NCBI GenBank assembly: GCA_018304105.1
Contig: JAGVWX010000007.1
Coordinates: 36,779-100,778 of the forward strand
Direction: 5' to 3'
DNA length: 64,000 nt
DNA from: Candidatus Pacearchaeota archaeon
Lineage (GTDB): Archaea; Nanobdellota; Nanobdellia; Pacearchaeales; GW2011-AR1
Part shown: in pieces, positions 26,401 through 34,723 of the stretch
Numbering within the stretch: the first letter of the stretch is position 1
Layout: every line of letters starts with the position of its first letter
Made by a program: the position numbers and the translations under genes
The notes under the pieces: model-generated
The model's database searches: none
Seen by the model: only the letters and a program-made list of their open reading frames with translations
Told to the model about the DNA's origin: nothing

Positions 26401-29400
26401 CAGATTTATGGACAATTTTCTTCGGGAAATGTAGACTTAACGAATATGACTCTTAATATGACTGATACAAAAACGGTTGTGGATTTATCTACGGTTTCCG
26501 GAATTGCAACGAACCATACGATATTTATTCCAAACAACCGCAATGCAGGAGTTGATATATGCCCGTCAGCCAAAACTCTCTCGGATTTAAACGTCAGCTG
26601 TCCGAATAAACTAAGCTTTAGTTATGCGGAACTTTCTGCTGGAACATGGAAGAGTGGGATTTTGGCGAGCGTGGAAGGAACATTGTATAAGATTGAGAAT
26701 CTAACCGGTTCTGGCGGAGGAGAAGACTTTACGCCACCGAATATAAATTTCACAAATCCGACGCTGAGCAACGGAACAGCGCAGACGGCAAATTCAATTT
26801 ATGTTAATGTTTCTTCATCTGACGCAAGCGACCATTACACATTTGCTGATTTTGACAGAAATGTCTTGCTGTGGATGAGAATGGATGATACGAATAGTTC
26901 TGGAGATCCAACAGATATTTCTTCATGGAGCAATAACGGAAGCAAAGTTGGAGGAGCAGTAATTAATTCTACTTCCGGGAAATTTGGAAATGGGACTTAT
27001 TTTGATGGAAGCAACGATTTAATTAATGTTTCCAATAGCGCATCGCTGGCTTTCAATGCCGCAGGAAATTATACATGGTCTATGTGGGTGTATCCGACGA
27101 CAGTGGACGCTTCACATGGCGGAATTCTTCAAAAATGTGTTGCAACCGGCAGTGGCCAGAAAGGATATAGTATTTATTTAGAAAATCAGGGAGGAGTTAA
27201 GCTCTTTTTTGGGGATTGTGGTTGGGTTGCTACAACCTACGCTGGACCTGCGGTCTCTTTGAATACCTGGACACATCTCGCAATCAGCTATTCTAACAAA
27301 AAGTTTACCTTTTACAAAAACGGGGTGGGGTCGGCGGGCAGCACTATTTCAGGCTTTACAAGCGAGAATCAATTTCCTTTGTACGTTGGGCAAGGCGTTG
27401 AATCTGCGAATACAGGCGCAACTTTACATTTTTCCGGCATGATTGATGATGTAAGTATTTTTAATAGAAATTTGAGCTCGCAGGAAGTTGCCGCGTTGTA
27501 CAACGCAACAGCGAATCAATACTATAATAATTTCACTAATTTAGTTAGTGGGGCGCATACATTTACAGGTTATGCTGTTGATGCTGCAGGAAACAAGAAC
27601 CAGACTGAAGAGAGGACAGTAACGATTGATACGACGATACCGCAAATTAATTTCACGAATCCTACGCCGAGCAACGGAAGCTCGCAATCGAACACAGATA
27701 TTTATGTTAATGTCAGCTCGAGCGATTCTTCGCAGCATTATACTTTTGTTGACTTTGACAATGATTTGTTTTTGCGCTACACGATGGACGATGTGAATTC
27801 CAGTGGAGACCCAACTGATTTATCTTTCAATTCATATAATGGAAGCAGAGTCGGAGCGGCGTCGCAGACCAGCAACGGATATTTTGGAAAAGGATTTAGC
27901 GTTGACGGACCTTCTTCTGTTTATGTCGCGGCTCCAACGATAAGCAATATGAACTTTACAATAAACGGCTTCACTCATTCGATGTGGGCAAAGTTTGACA
28001 GCCCCCCTAGCGCAGGACAGACGGATTATGTAGACTACGTTTATGCAGGAACTTCTGACGCCTTCTTTTTCAGAGTCGCAGAAAGCTTGGGAACGTACAG
28101 CCTCTCAGCTTATGGAGAAATGAATAATGATGCATTTACTGTCACAAAGTCGGGAATGAGCCTTGCAGAATTGACGGGAGGATGGCATCATCTTATTTCG
28201 GTTTACAATAAAACAGACGTGATATTTTATGTTGATGGAGTTGAAATTGGCTCTGACGGGACATCGAATGTTCAGACGGACACTAATTTTGAGCTGAACT
28301 TTTTCGGTTATGATATGACTGGAAAAATTGACGATGTGTTATTGTTTAACCGTTCTTTTTCAAGCCAAGAGGTATTGGCAATGTACGATGCTTCTGCAAA
28401 CCAATACTATCGTAATTTCACAGGCCTTGCGGACGGAGCGCACACAATTAAGGGATATACAATTGACAGAGCGGGAAATAAGAACCAGACCGAAACCAGA
28501 ATGATAACTGTAGTTCTTCCAGACACAACGCCTCCGAATATTAATTTCACAAATCCTACTCCAACGAATGCCTCAACGCAAACATGGAATTCAATTTATG
28601 TAAATGTTTCAACAAATGATTCTTCAGAGCATTATGCGTTTGTTGATTTTGACAAGTCACTTTTGTTGTGGATGAGGATGGACGACTTGAATGCGAGCAA
28701 TGACCCATATGATTTGTCTTCTTGGAGCAATAACGGAAGCAAGCAGGGGAACGCGGCGCAGAGCAGTTCGGGGGCGTTCGGGGAGAGCTTTACATTTGAT
28801 GGGAACGGAGATTATATTTTAGTAAAGAATGAAAGCAATCTTGCGTTCAATGCGACAGGAAATTATACTTGGTCTGCGTGGGTTTATCCGATTGGAATTA
28901 CACAAGGCGTAACGAATACAGGAGGGGTATTTGGGAAGTGTGCTGCAACTGCGGGCTCTAATCAGAAAGGGTATTCTATTTATTTGAATCCTGGCAGGAA
29001 TGTTGTGTTCGGGGATTGCGACTATACTGCAACAGTGAGAACAAGCACGGGAACTGTAACATTAAATCAATGGAATCATGTTTTGGTTAATTATACAAAT
29101 AAAGCGATGACGTTTTATATTAATGGAGTCGCGTCAGGAAGCGGCGCTCCAATTACAAGTCTGGGAAGCGAATCGACATTTAATTTGACGATTGGTTCTG
29201 GAGTTGAATCGTCTGCATCGGGGGTAACATTGTGGTTTAATGGTTCTATTGATGATGCGATGATTTTCAACCGTTCATTGTCCATCTCGGAGATTTCTGC
29301 TTTGTATAACGCTTCTGCAAATCAATATTATAATAACTTTACAGGATTGAGTTCCGGAGGCCATAATTTTACAGGTTATGCTGTTGATACGGCAGGAAAT

Positions 29401-30795
29401 AAGAATCAGACGGAGCAGAGACAAGTAACTGTTGATTTAAGCGCAGCTCCTACAATTCCTTACGTGTCTGCGATTGCGGATACAAATCCAATAGAAAATA
29501 ATGCGACGCCGATAACATTTGTTGCAACCGTCAATGACGCGAATGGTGCGAGCGACATCAATGTTACCGGCGTGAATGCAAACTTCACTCGTGTTGGAGA
29601 GGCGTTAAGACAAAACCTAACCTGCGTAAATTTAAGCGGACAAGACACAGCAACGTCCAAGAACTTCTCTTGTTCAATAGAGATGTGGTATTTTGACTAC
29701 GCTGGAAATTGGAATATCACAATAGGGGCGAGTGACCAAGGCGGACTTGGTGCGGTTAATGGCACGACTACATTCTCTTACGGTTCTTTGTCTGCAATGG
29801 TATTGTCGCCAAACAATATTAATTTTGGAAATGCAGGAAGCTCGCAGGCTAATGTAATCGGGCCGTACACGCAGGTGAATAACACTGGAAATTATAACGC
29901 AACTAATCTTTCTATTATGGGAATGAATCTGCTTGGGCAAGACGATAGCAGCGTTGTTTTTGCTGTTGAGAACTTTACGGCAGGAACTGATCCGGCCGAA
30001 GGCTCTCCGCCGCCTTCATGTAATGTTGCCGGGGGAACCGCTACAAGATTAATCAATGGCTCTTATGTTAACATCACTGGCTCAAGCCTGCTGAGAGGAA
30101 ATCATTCAGTCAACGACAATTCTACAGGACAGGAAAATATTTATTATTGCATTCCAAGCGTTCCGAATCTGCCAACTCAGGCGTATAGCACTTACGATTC
30201 CGGAACTTCTCAGGCGTTTGAGTGGACAATCAAAATTGCTCTTGCAGTCTTCGTAAGAAAACTCAAGAGAAAGAAGAACCGCAAAGAAATCTTAAGCGAA
30301 TTGAAGAAGAGACTACGCGGAGAGCTTGGAATTGAGAAGCTTGCGCTGCTGGACGAGAAACTGAAGGAAGAACAAGGCGTGAGCCTGTCAGAAATGTTGA
30401 GCGATGTAAGAAGAGAGAAAGAGGCACTGCAGATTCCAATTGATGTATTCAGGCAGGACATAGGACCTTCTGAAGCGCTATGCAAGTATCTGAAAGAGAA
30501 TGTTGGATTCAATTACAGCGAGATTGCCGATGCATTGAATAGAGATGACAGAACTGTTTGGATTAATTATAGAAATGCTGCGAACAAGAAAGCTGCAAAG
30601 ACAAGAGTAAGAGCAGATACAGTTTATGTTCCAATAAGTGTGTTCAAGGACAGAAGATTGAGCGTCTTGGAAGCAGTTGTGAACTACTTCAGGAATAGAG
30701 GACTTACAAACGTAGAAATAGCCAGATTGCTAGGAAAGGATCCAAGGAATATATGGACTTTGTACTCCAGAGCCGCTAGAAAGTTACAAAAATGA
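20428..30795 (+). CDS. giant LamG-repeat surface protein with C-terminal helix-turn-helix domains
   Basis: A protein of 3455 residues. Residues 1-185 are charged, coiled-coil-like and presumably cytoplasmic. A membrane helix spans about 191-213. A Ser/Glu/Gly-rich spacer follows (about 290-430), then mixed beta domains. Next come two Gly-rich beta-helix-like blocks (GGSIWIK...GGGGGRI, about 1450-1950) and three tandem repeats of about 297 residues, each with a LamG/concanavalin-like domain (from about 2110, 2405 and 2700). A C-terminal beta domain resembles the next gene's product. After FEWTIKIALAVFV comes a basic stretch, then two sigma-region-4-like HTH units, YSEIADALNRDDRTVWINYR (about 3358) and NVEIARLLGKDPRNIWTLYS (about 3430). 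It is probably a cell-surface adhesin or sensor. A second full-length membrane helix is not evident, so the side of the membrane on which the HTH units lie is unclear. Confidence 0.88.
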   Translation: MHFDLDNLEKKRKELQEKIGQFEAQKKFVRSAIEKLTARYNIGEIKFDEYKEEYKRIFKDKTPEQWTNYYNIQIKSCNAQLDWYDSEIRKARSRFGKKALAEREKEERQKAIQERIQTAEGYKKSVIGNVQELVKKYNARELTYEQYQSETKKLYQGNEPQKLVDYYDDYIKKAKSLSSYEPRKSKVKTKLIMVLPLLLIFGLAIFFLFGFVLRPQFTGLTVEMVDEVHTTTYNAVLNESTIYDFDLSDEGSLNWIKFNGAISKKGTVKVYLDDILILDSADLESDEQFSVTGSLISGFASEGSDAADSGTDPSSEGADSGSSDGGSSTEQASESSGTESSGEESAGSSGEEPTGGPSAEEGSQTGEISGGTETMQTGSETGSNESNESPNEETNETEQEPAGKNNETETAGNETVVEEPGEETEIVEKIKLENYCKESCDLKELGLNKSSYKLRIEIENAEFELGELNYEISVEKEAGVEENATITEPPVMTKEIPNIVVGKNGYYELDVNEYFTGASEYYLKQTDNLSTSVSGSVIRIQPSENFIGIRESRIVVVNEFGSSGSNLFNITVSENESAVEELLNITGNATFNLTTRQYKAIINRPVKWVKKIELGNLEDAGNLILEIPKESTNISIKTGEEAEAALQEAEDYEEAVNDAEREEIVGGGITGNVVSDLRGRKGIVTRIIEWFKGFGITGNVISEDELGGRITESSNSKIIDVKKIAEQTNENEIAVEYYTQAPGAIEEDITRGKRITVSAPDELGYTDILAYTALDNSLQMENSNSLKVYWHASYEDAVAYGYINETKEKKVKKNTEEGTEENIAEEDAEENVSENADIGIANGSSFLTGFAVSGNDKKSGGDNSRDVPVKGTQDYYLIPMGREVYDIDGDGRVDYVEWVVPHLSNQTFEIIITDAEHLDENKNFVENIFDYVNEIDGINYNIPENHYARAYFERELTSDNVIDIVVNSSNSTTIEVYEKDSNVLVGKMENVTQGFYYTSLNFSGSQSVFDLKSVGGDVNYDYIHDAAKTLASVAMSTSPSGNMSIFVGGNFTMTCTPACTGSGSTPTVTNNYVYSTTAWCAGSNININSSGVLTNLSVNPGSGASCGATTATIYANSAGTVYVRCNSTEGTRVAVSPQCYNITVSADTAAPNVNITYPLNITYNINVSALNYTVSDTDALSACWYSLNGGAANTTITCGDNVTGLTSTEGSNTWKVWANDSANNVNVSSVTFLKDTAYPIFSAYYDNNATLTGSGTGLFNVTLTNTNGTVFLEINNTNYTALNVTSNVYNVSVSLTNGTYSYYWGSWGNGTSYLYNTSGMRSYTVNASSATGTNVWISASAQLFTNATAWSLGRVPVAGDDVIFNGTGIGSVNITNNTMPQDLNSFTVENNYPGKIYFAPLFAVGTWGSNAGTLLWNVTNNINISNGTMYVYGDGYNITETWMNNPGMHNITDDGHGQEWRSVNGNITIEANGKIEGVGLGFGPWIGPGAQSGKSGTYGGRGNLNTADPYGNATAPTSLGSGGDCVGAAAIKLDSQNIELNGQVNMSGASCSADSASGGSIWIKSNSIVGNGVLRADSGSSGIRGGGGGRIRLEYGNSMNYTGTTSMMGARVGTTSGREGTLTFTNNTWPSNWDLKGNIGLLGGNYGDGSVVNILGDFNTNNFNVTIYGDCFYNKTNPITCHNTTSDGKGIWLNASGNITISSSSMLDGIGLGFPASTGPGTSTGGSYGGKAVTGGSTYGNETMPVSLGSGGGTSGGSAVTIEALGFVRMDGKINVSGTDNGGAYNGAGGSIWIKASNITGTGVLIAVGGGIYGGGGGGRIALTSTNIIDYGGIILNTGGISTSNKDGSGGTVYINASTSIIISGNISVVGRNGTSGSGQTINVTAPLLTLSGIYNASRINQSVAGTSEGRITLNYTDCSSNFTNAVFNPDVIWLNTTACGGGTTYSLYLPSYITSNFQVNGSVNVSLVNGSSYTDDQFVNFTNATYGKRLQIYGQFSSGNVDLTNMTLNMTDTKTVVDLSTVSGIATNHTIFIPNNRNAGVDICPSAKTLSDLNVSCPNKLSFSYAELSAGTWKSGILASVEGTLYKIENLTGSGGGEDFTPPNINFTNPTLSNGTAQTANSIYVNVSSSDASDHYTFADFDRNVLLWMRMDDTNSSGDPTDISSWSNNGSKVGGAVINSTSGKFGNGTYFDGSNDLINVSNSASLAFNAAGNYTWSMWVYPTTVDASHGGILQKCVATGSGQKGYSIYLENQGGVKLFFGDCGWVATTYAGPAVSLNTWTHLAISYSNKKFTFYKNGVGSAGSTISGFTSENQFPLYVGQGVESANTGATLHFSGMIDDVSIFNRNLSSQEVAALYNATANQYYNNFTNLVSGAHTFTGYAVDAAGNKNQTEERTVTIDTTIPQINFTNPTPSNGSSQSNTDIYVNVSSSDSSQHYTFVDFDNDLFLRYTMDDVNSSGDPTDLSFNSYNGSRVGAASQTSNGYFGKGFSVDGPSSVYVAAPTISNMNFTINGFTHSMWAKFDSPPSAGQTDYVDYVYAGTSDAFFFRVAESLGTYSLSAYGEMNNDAFTVTKSGMSLAELTGGWHHLISVYNKTDVIFYVDGVEIGSDGTSNVQTDTNFELNFFGYDMTGKIDDVLLFNRSFSSQEVLAMYDASANQYYRNFTGLADGAHTIKGYTIDRAGNKNQTETRMITVVLPDTTPPNINFTNPTPTNASTQTWNSIYVNVSTNDSSEHYAFVDFDKSLLLWMRMDDLNASNDPYDLSSWSNNGSKQGNAAQSSSGAFGESFTFDGNGDYILVKNESNLAFNATGNYTWSAWVYPIGITQGVTNTGGVFGKCAATAGSNQKGYSIYLNPGRNVVFGDCDYTATVRTSTGTVTLNQWNHVLVNYTNKAMTFYINGVASGSGAPITSLGSESTFNLTIGSGVESSASGVTLWFNGSIDDAMIFNRSLSISEISALYNASANQYYNNFTGLSSGGHNFTGYAVDTAGNKNQTEQRQVTVDLSAAPTIPYVSAIADTNPIENNATPITFVATVNDANGASDINVTGVNANFTRVGEALRQNLTCVNLSGQDTATSKNFSCSIEMWYFDYAGNWNITIGASDQGGLGAVNGTTTFSYGSLSAMVLSPNNINFGNAGSSQANVIGPYTQVNNTGNYNATNLSIMGMNLLGQDDSSVVFAVENFTAGTDPAEGSPPPSCNVAGGTATRLINGSYVNITGSSLLRGNHSVNDNSTGQENIYYCIPSVPNLPTQAYSTYDSGTSQAFEWTIKIALAVFVRKLKRKKNRKEILSELKKRLRGELGIEKLALLDEKLKEEQGVSLSEMLSDVRREKEALQIPIDVFRQDIGPSEALCKYLKENVGFNYSEIADALNRDDRTVWINYRNAANKKAAKTRVRADTVYVPISVFKDRRLSVLEAVVNYFRNRGLTNVEIARLLGKDPRNIWTLYSRAARKLQK

Positions 30796-31048
30796 AGAGA
30801 TAATTTGCTGATGTTTTTAATAGCTTCAATTTTCAGAAGTAAATAGTATAACAGGTTAACACGCCCGCAATTTATCTTCAGACTACTCTCGTTAACATGC
30901 TCCCCTAATTCCAACACCCCTCTTTTCGCCTCGACCATAATAGTAAACTGATTAAAATATACTCCAGAGCAGTAAGGAAATTACGCAATTAGAAAAAGGG
31001 CAACATTTAAAAATAAATAACTCTTGTTAAAAATATAAAAGAGAGACA
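30796..31048. other. intergenic region with repeat fragments
   Basis: Contains the AATAGCTTCAATTTTCAGA motif (30819-30837), also seen at 38688, 53654 and 57838. It also has a partial dispersed element (CTCTCGTTAACATGCTCCCCTAATTCC near 30886, then ATAATAGTAAACTG) without G-quadruplex block. The promoter of the next gene should lie in the AT-rich end. Confidence 0.5.
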
Positions 31049-32002
31049 ATGGATAAGAAAACTGGAGTTGTTATTGTTGGTATTCTAATTTTAATGTCAG
31101 CTTATTTAGTTTCTGCGGGAATTGGAGATTGGTTTAAGGGAATTACCGGAAGGGCGACCACTGGAGAGGCAAATGCTACGATTACATTGTCTGGGACGAA
31201 TAGTGTTTCAGTGATTATTTGGAACTATACGATTACAGGTATATCTGCTGTTGAAGATACAACCGCGAGGATTTTGTTTAATATTAGCGTGACTGACGCG
31301 GATGGTGCCGCGGATATAAACGATTCAAGCGTTGATATAAATGTCACAAGAGCAAGCGAGGCGACCAAGGTAAATGATTCTTGCGCTTATAACGGGGGGC
31401 AAACTGCGACTACAAGAAATTATAGTTGTGCTTTTGATATGTGGTATTTTGAAGAGGCCGGCACTTGGACTATTACTGCAATCGCGAATGATAATGGCAA
31501 TATGACATATATACAGAATACATCCACTTTTTATTATGGCTCTACGCAGGCAATGAAAATTTCTCCAGGTTCTTTGACTTGGGCAGGGGTAAGCCCCGGG
31601 CAGAAGAATCAAACATCTAATAATGACCCTATGCTTTTTAATAATACAGGAAATTACATGGTTTCAAACTTAACGGTTATAGGAATTGATTTAATCGGGG
31701 CGGATACAAGCTATAGCATCGGTGTGAATAACCTTACTGTTGATATTGCAACTAGTGGAGCGTGCAGCGGTTCGGCTTGCGTGGAATGCGTTGTGGATGC
31801 TGTGAGCGGTGTGACTATGCAGAATAATACTGAATTGAGAATTGTTAATGCAAACGTTACAAGAGGAAATCATTCAGTCAATGACGGAAGCACCGGGCAA
31901 GAGCAGTTGTACTTCTGCATGCCTTTAGTGCCAAGCAATATCTTATCACAGGCCTATACTACTCCAGACGAATGGACTTTCACAATAAGGTCATATGAGT
32001 AA
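31049..32002 (+). CDS. exported protein paralogous to the C-terminal ectodomain of the giant protein
   Basis: A protein of 317 residues. Signal peptide (VVIVGILILMSAYLVSAG) and an ITG-type motif (GITGRATTGEA) are followed by two beta-sandwich domains rich in N-glycosylation sequons. The stretches SCAFDMWYFEEAGTW, NNTGNY and NVTRGNHSVNDGSTGQE closely match the last ectodomain of the upstream giant protein (NCSIEMWYFDYAGNW-like and RGNHSVNDNSTGQE). It lacks the HTH tail, ending EWTFTIRSYE where the giant protein continues EWTIKIALAV. It is likely secreted or held by the next gene product, with an 8-nt overlap. Confidence 0.78.
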   Translation: MDKKTGVVIVGILILMSAYLVSAGIGDWFKGITGRATTGEANATITLSGTNSVSVIIWNYTITGISAVEDTTARILFNISVTDADGAADINDSSVDINVTRASEATKVNDSCAYNGGQTATTRNYSCAFDMWYFEEAGTWTITAIANDNGNMTYIQNTSTFYYGSTQAMKISPGSLTWAGVSPGQKNQTSNNDPMLFNNTGNYMVSNLTVIGIDLIGADTSYSIGVNNLTVDIATSGACSGSACVECVVDAVSGVTMQNNTELRIVNANVTRGNHSVNDGSTGQEQLYFCMPLVPSNILSQAYTTPDEWTFTIRSYE

Positions 32003-32549
32003 GATAAAAATAAGTATTTGGTTTGCAGTGCTTTTTGTAGTTGTTGCTTTGCTAAAGTCGACTAGTTCTGCAGGAGTGGCAACTCATATTTGGGAAGAGA
32101 ATCATCTAAAAGCATACCCCGGACAGGATGGAACAATAGATATTTATCTTCAGAACATGGTTGGGGAAGATGATATAGTATTTCTTGTGGATTATGAAGA
32201 GAACGATGGCGGAGTCACAAGCCTTGATAAAAAGAGGTATGAAGTTCCTTTGGGAAGGAGTGATGTTAAGGTCGAGTTAAATTATGCGATTCCAGGGGAT
32301 GCGCAGGTTGGACATACTTATAATGTCCGACTTTTGTTTAGCACTGTGAGTCCGGAAACTGAAGGGGGGATTCGGGCTGCTGCGGCGTATGGAAGGGTTT
32401 TCCCAATTGATGTGATAGCTAAACCCGAAGAAGTTTTGCCTTCTCCTTCAGAAGCGGGCGCTGATTATACGTTTGTTTGGTATCTGATTGGTGTCTTGGT
32501 TGTTGCGGGAATTGTGGTTTACTTTGTGATGAGAAAGAAGAATAATTAA
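31995..32549 (+). CDS. small C-terminally anchored surface protein
   Basis: A protein of 184 residues: signal peptide (FAVLFVVVALLKSTSSAG), one beta-sandwich domain (about 28-135), a short linker, then a C-terminal helix (WYLIGVLVVAGIVVYFVM) with RKKNN stop-transfer. It overlaps the previous gene by 8 nt and parallels the 12348-13025 anchor protein in layout. It is probably the membrane anchor or accessory of the secreted neighbour. Confidence 0.72.
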   Translation: MSKIKISIWFAVLFVVVALLKSTSSAGVATHIWEENHLKAYPGQDGTIDIYLQNMVGEDDIVFLVDYEENDGGVTSLDKKRYEVPLGRSDVKVELNYAIPGDAQVGHTYNVRLLFSTVSPETEGGIRAAAAYGRVFPIDVIAKPEEVLPSPSEAGADYTFVWYLIGVLVVAGIVVYFVMRKKNN

Positions 32550-32581
32550 TATTCTTAGTTTAATTGGAGCTTCTTTTTTAT

Positions 32582-33481
32582 TTAGGAGTTATTTGGTCTG
32601 AGATGCTTTAACAATTCTAATGCTTCTGCGATAATCCCATGAGATTCTGCGACTTGGGACTCTCTTTCCTGTCTTTCTGCAGCTTCTCTTGCACGCTCTT
32701 CCGCATTTTTGGCTGCTATTCTGCTCTTTTTTTCTTCAGGCGATTCTCCGCGGATTACAGAACCAATGTAAGTTGTGCCAGCAAATATTGGAAGAATGGT
32801 TAGATTTGCCCCTACCGGGTTTCTGTTTTCTGAGCGGATTAATAATGCGTCCGGAAGTGAAACTTTTTCAGGCCTGTCTCTCATTATTTGTGTTTGGACG
32901 ATGGATTTGATTTGTCCGGTTGTTCTGCTGCCTGTTCCTTTTAGGAGGTCGTAAACATTTCTTCTTTCGATTTGCGTTGGGTCTTTATAACCGAGGAATT
33001 CAAGCGCCTCCGGGGAGACGTAAACTGTCCTATCGTTATGGTCTGCTGCGAACACAATGCGCTTTCTGTTTTTTAATGCTTCAAATTCTGCCCGCGTTTT
33101 TAATAACGCTTGACCTGCTTCTGCGACGTCGCGTTTCCAGTGCTGAGCTGCTTTATACTGTTTTTCAGCTGTTTCCGCTTTTGCTTCTAAGGCCCTTATT
33201 TGTTCACCTCTCGCTTGGACTTGTGCTTCAAGAGCAGCTATTGTGTAGTCTCTTCTTTGAATTGCATTTCCTGCATCATTTCTAACTTCGCCAACATAGC
33301 CAACTGCTTCCTCGAGCTGGGTTTTCAACCAATTGTTTTCTGTTCTTTGCCTTTGAGATGCTGGGTGATCTTCAATCCAAGAAGGAGGAAAAATTCTGAT
33401 AAGGGATGAAGGATCGCCAAGGGCTCCTCTTACGCCTTTGTAAATTCGCATTGCTGTTTCTTTTAGATTGTAAAAATCCAT
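32582..33481 (-). CDS. coiled-coil protein with a PAS-like domain
   Basis: A protein of 299 residues. A long coiled coil (about 45-140) is followed by a PAS-like sensor fold (IVFAADHNDRTVYVSPEALEFLGY, about 145-250) and a second charged helix. No kinase, cyclase or HTH output domain is attached and there is no membrane segment. It may pass a signal through dimerisation or a separate partner. The ligand is unknown. Confidence 0.65.
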   Translation of the reverse strand: MDFYNLKETAMRIYKGVRGALGDPSSLIRIFPPSWIEDHPASQRQRTENNWLKTQLEEAVGYVGEVRNDAGNAIQRRDYTIAALEAQVQARGEQIRALEAKAETAEKQYKAAQHWKRDVAEAGQALLKTRAEFEALKNRKRIVFAADHNDRTVYVSPEALEFLGYKDPTQIERRNVYDLLKGTGSRTTGQIKSIVQTQIMRDRPEKVSLPDALLIRSENRNPVGANLTILPIFAGTTYIGSVIRGESPEEKKSRIAAKNAEERAREAAERQERESQVAESHGIIAEALELLKHLRPNNS

Positions 33482-33530
33482 AAATTTCTTAGAGATAGGT
33501 AATTAATTAAGTTTTCTATTCCAGTGTTAA

Positions 33531-34526
33531 CTAGATTCCAATAAGCACATAGGCCACTACGAAGTAAATTATAATAGAAGTTACGTCTGAAATGATTGTA
33601 GCTAACGGTCCGCTGCCTAACGCGGGGTCAAATTTGAGCTTGCTAATGATTAATGTGGTTAAGAAAGAAGTAAGGCTGCTGAGGACTAAGGTGATGAACA
33701 TCGAGATTGCTATGATTAAGGCCATGAAAGATTGCTGCCAGAATAGTGAAATTATCAGGAAGATTAAGAAACTTATGATTAGGCTAAGCAATGCTCCGAT
33801 GACCATCTGCTTGAAAAAATAATGTCTTAATTTCAGGTCTTTTCCGAGAATTGCGATATCGCGTATGAAGAGGGTTTGCTGCTGCGTGCCGAGAGCGTCG
33901 CTCATGAAGACTATTGCCGGAATGAAGAATGCGAGGATAAGATAATTTTCTAGAGTGGACTCAAACATTCCGATAAATGTTGCCGCGAGGGTAATACCAA
34001 TTAATCCGATTATTAGCCAAGGAATTCTGTGAATGACGCTCATTGACAGGGGGGCGACAAGAGTGTTTTCATATTTTAGATGGGCTTTGTGAATGCCAGC
34101 TAAATGAAGTATGTCTTCTCTTAGGGCCCTGTTTAGGATGGAGAAAATTTCTTCAATAGGAACGATTCCGATTATCTTTCCATCTTTAGTTATTGGAATG
34201 GCTTTGAGATTATGCTTGACTGCAAGGTCTGCAATTTTTTCCTGATCTGCGTCGGCAGCAGCAGTTATTGGTTTTGCTCTAATCGCTTCTTTAATTTTGG
34301 TATGTTTTGATAGAGCTAAAATATCCCTAAGCGAAACAACGCCAAGCAAATGCTCTTTTTTATCGAGAACATAAACGTAATCTATTTTTTTTAGTCCCCT
34401 AATCTCTTTTTTTAATCGGTTCAGAACCGAACCTATTGTTTCATCTCTTTCGGCCGTTAGAAATTCGGTAATCATCTTTCTTCCGGCGGATCTGGGAGAG
34501 TAGATTTCGTGATTGCTGCTGCTCAT
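33531..34526 (-). CDS. MgtE-family magnesium transporter with CBS domains
   Basis: A protein of 331 residues. Two CBS domains occupy about residues 18-135 (DETIGSVLNRLKK, VLDKKEHLLGVVSLRDIL, AIPITKDGKIIGIVPIEEI). The MgtE channel domain follows with five predicted helices, and the conserved MSDALGTQQQT and DPALGSGPLATIISDVTS motifs place it in this family. MgtE conducts Mg2+ and the CBS part senses intracellular Mg2+. The N-terminal superhelical domain of bacterial MgtE is missing. Confidence 0.9.
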   Translation of the reverse strand: MSSSNHEIYSPRSAGRKMITEFLTAERDETIGSVLNRLKKEIRGLKKIDYVYVLDKKEHLLGVVSLRDILALSKHTKIKEAIRAKPITAAADADQEKIADLAVKHNLKAIPITKDGKIIGIVPIEEIFSILNRALREDILHLAGIHKAHLKYENTLVAPLSMSVIHRIPWLIIGLIGITLAATFIGMFESTLENYLILAFFIPAIVFMSDALGTQQQTLFIRDIAILGKDLKLRHYFFKQMVIGALLSLIISFLIFLIISLFWQQSFMALIIAISMFITLVLSSLTSFLTTLIISKLKFDPALGSGPLATIISDVTSIIIYFVVAYVLIGI

Positions 34527-34723
34527 GTTTCACCTTTTTTATTATGATATTATTCAATGTTATAAATTTATCCTTGTAAATCCGTATTTAAAAAATAGCT
34601 TCAATTAAGATTAAAGCGATAATTAAAAATTAGTAAATATGGCGCGATAGATAAAAGAGCCGAAAGAGATGATTGCTGTGGAAATTAGAATTTGGCCGCA
34701 GATAAAAATGAATTTGAGATGTT

